DNA of 64,000 bases from Arthrobotrys musiformis (Eukaryota > Ascomycota > Orbiliomycetes > Orbiliales > Orbiliaceae), in NCBI GenBank assembly GCA_036971715.1, contig JAVHJL010000001.1, forward strand, positions 124,001-188,000, in the 5' to 3' direction. Of the stretch, positions 63,687-64,000 are shown piece after piece. The position numbers and the translations under genes are program-made. Every line of letters begins with the position of its first letter. Within the stretch, counting starts at the first letter, position 1. The notes below the pieces were generated by a model. The model saw only the letters and a list, made by a program, of their open reading frames with translations, made no database searches and was not told where the DNA came from.

Positions 63687-64000
63687 CTAGTTCGGCGAGA
63701 TCGAGGACCGTCGCTTCCAACCACTTACCCCAAGAATACCAAATGCATTCTCCTCCCAGTCCTTTTCGACGTCGTGGACTGTCTCGTCGAGCGATTGCAA
63801 GCTCCATTTTCGAAACGGCGCAATATCCAGTGTGCTTTCGTAACCTGCTTGATACATTTCATAACCGGTCCATGCAATCATTGCAGCATTGTCGGTGCAA
63901 AATTCGATAGGAGGAAACGCGAGGTTCACCTCACCGAAACTGCTGAAATCAAGTTGTTTTCGAAGGCTGTCTTCCGCGTTAATGTTCAATTTATCTAAGT
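63687..64000 (-). CDS. C-terminal exon of Qri7/TsaD-family tRNA t6A protein (partial)
   Basis: The stop is at 63687, and the gene continues beyond the right edge. The visible part contains NLAFPPIEFCTDNAAMIAWT, the metal- and nucleotide-site C-terminal signature of the Kae1/TsaD/Qri7 family (CTDN, AAMIAW). FRKWSLQ follows, an ending more like mitochondrial Qri7 than cytosolic Kae1. These enzymes add threonylcarbamoyl to A37 of ANN-decoding tRNAs. The 5' limit of this exon is unclear: coding sequence is open to 63989, but an acceptor ACAG ending at 63967 would make the exon start at 63966. About 45 residues follow the RKWSL motif, a longer tail than usual. Confidence 0.65.
   Translation of the reverse strand, partial: LDKLNINAEDSLRKQLDFSSFGEVNLAFPPIEFCTDNAAMIAWTGYEMYQAGYESTLDIAPFRKWSLQSLDETVHDVEKDWEENAFGILGVSGWKRRSSISPN

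Noticed and set aside
1..64000. tRNA genes, rRNA and CRISPR arrays
   Set aside because: No convincing tRNA box B with matching arms, no rRNA-like sequence and no regularly spaced repeats with unique spacers were seen by eye. A tRNAscan run would be decisive.

Overview
The window looks like nuclear DNA of a filamentous ascomycete (Pezizomycotina). Real genes are split by short introns, mostly 59-90 nt, with GTRNGT donors, CTAAC/CTAAT-like branch sites and YAG acceptors. The recognisable products (Hrd1 ubiquitin ligase, proteinase K-like subtilisin, a DUF3433 membrane protein, a Tra2/SR-type RNA-binding protein, a Qri7-like protein) are typical of that group. Gene spacing is loose, about one gene per 5-6 kb. 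A lineage such as Pezizomycetes is possible, but I cannot fix it from sequence alone.

Layout. 1-10.8 kb: gene-poor, rather AT-rich, with palindromes, simple repeats and a dispersed 13-16 bp motif. 10.8-11.8 kb: carboxymuconolactone decarboxylase/AhpD-like gene (+). 12.7-19.5 kb: a five-exon minus-strand gene for a very large (about 1923 aa) charged low-complexity protein carrying repeated short aromatic/glycine motifs. 24.1-25.2 kb: three-exon hypothetical gene (-). 25.2-34.2 kb: accessory stretch with a damaged C2H2 zinc-finger gene and several copies of the motif. 34.2-37.9 kb: HRD1 (-). 40.9-42.1 kb: RRM plus RGG/Tyr-rich protein (-). 44.2-46.7 kb: unrecognised secreted protein (+). 47.7-49.2 kb: six-pass membrane protein (-). 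49.3-52.5 kb: two candidate short spliced genes and one weak single-exon gene. 56.4-57.8 kb: secreted subtilisin (+). 58.5-62.6 kb: double-DUF3433 membrane protein (-). 63.7-64.0 kb: 3' end of a Qri7/TsaD-family gene (-), running off the window.

No operon-like system is apparent. HRD1 acts in ER quality control, the subtilisin and the 778-aa protein are secretory cargo, and the others are unlinked housekeeping or orphan genes. All splice models were built by hand. Exon phases add up for every model, but no transcript data were available.

The most novel signal is a family of tiny insertions sharing GTCTCGTACCCAG (or GTCTCGTTCCCAG). Nine copies lie in non-coding DNA. Two of them are 16-bp inserts flanked by perfect 8-bp direct repeats, and two longer ones sit between 8-9 bp direct repeats. 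This is the target-duplication size of hAT-type transposition.
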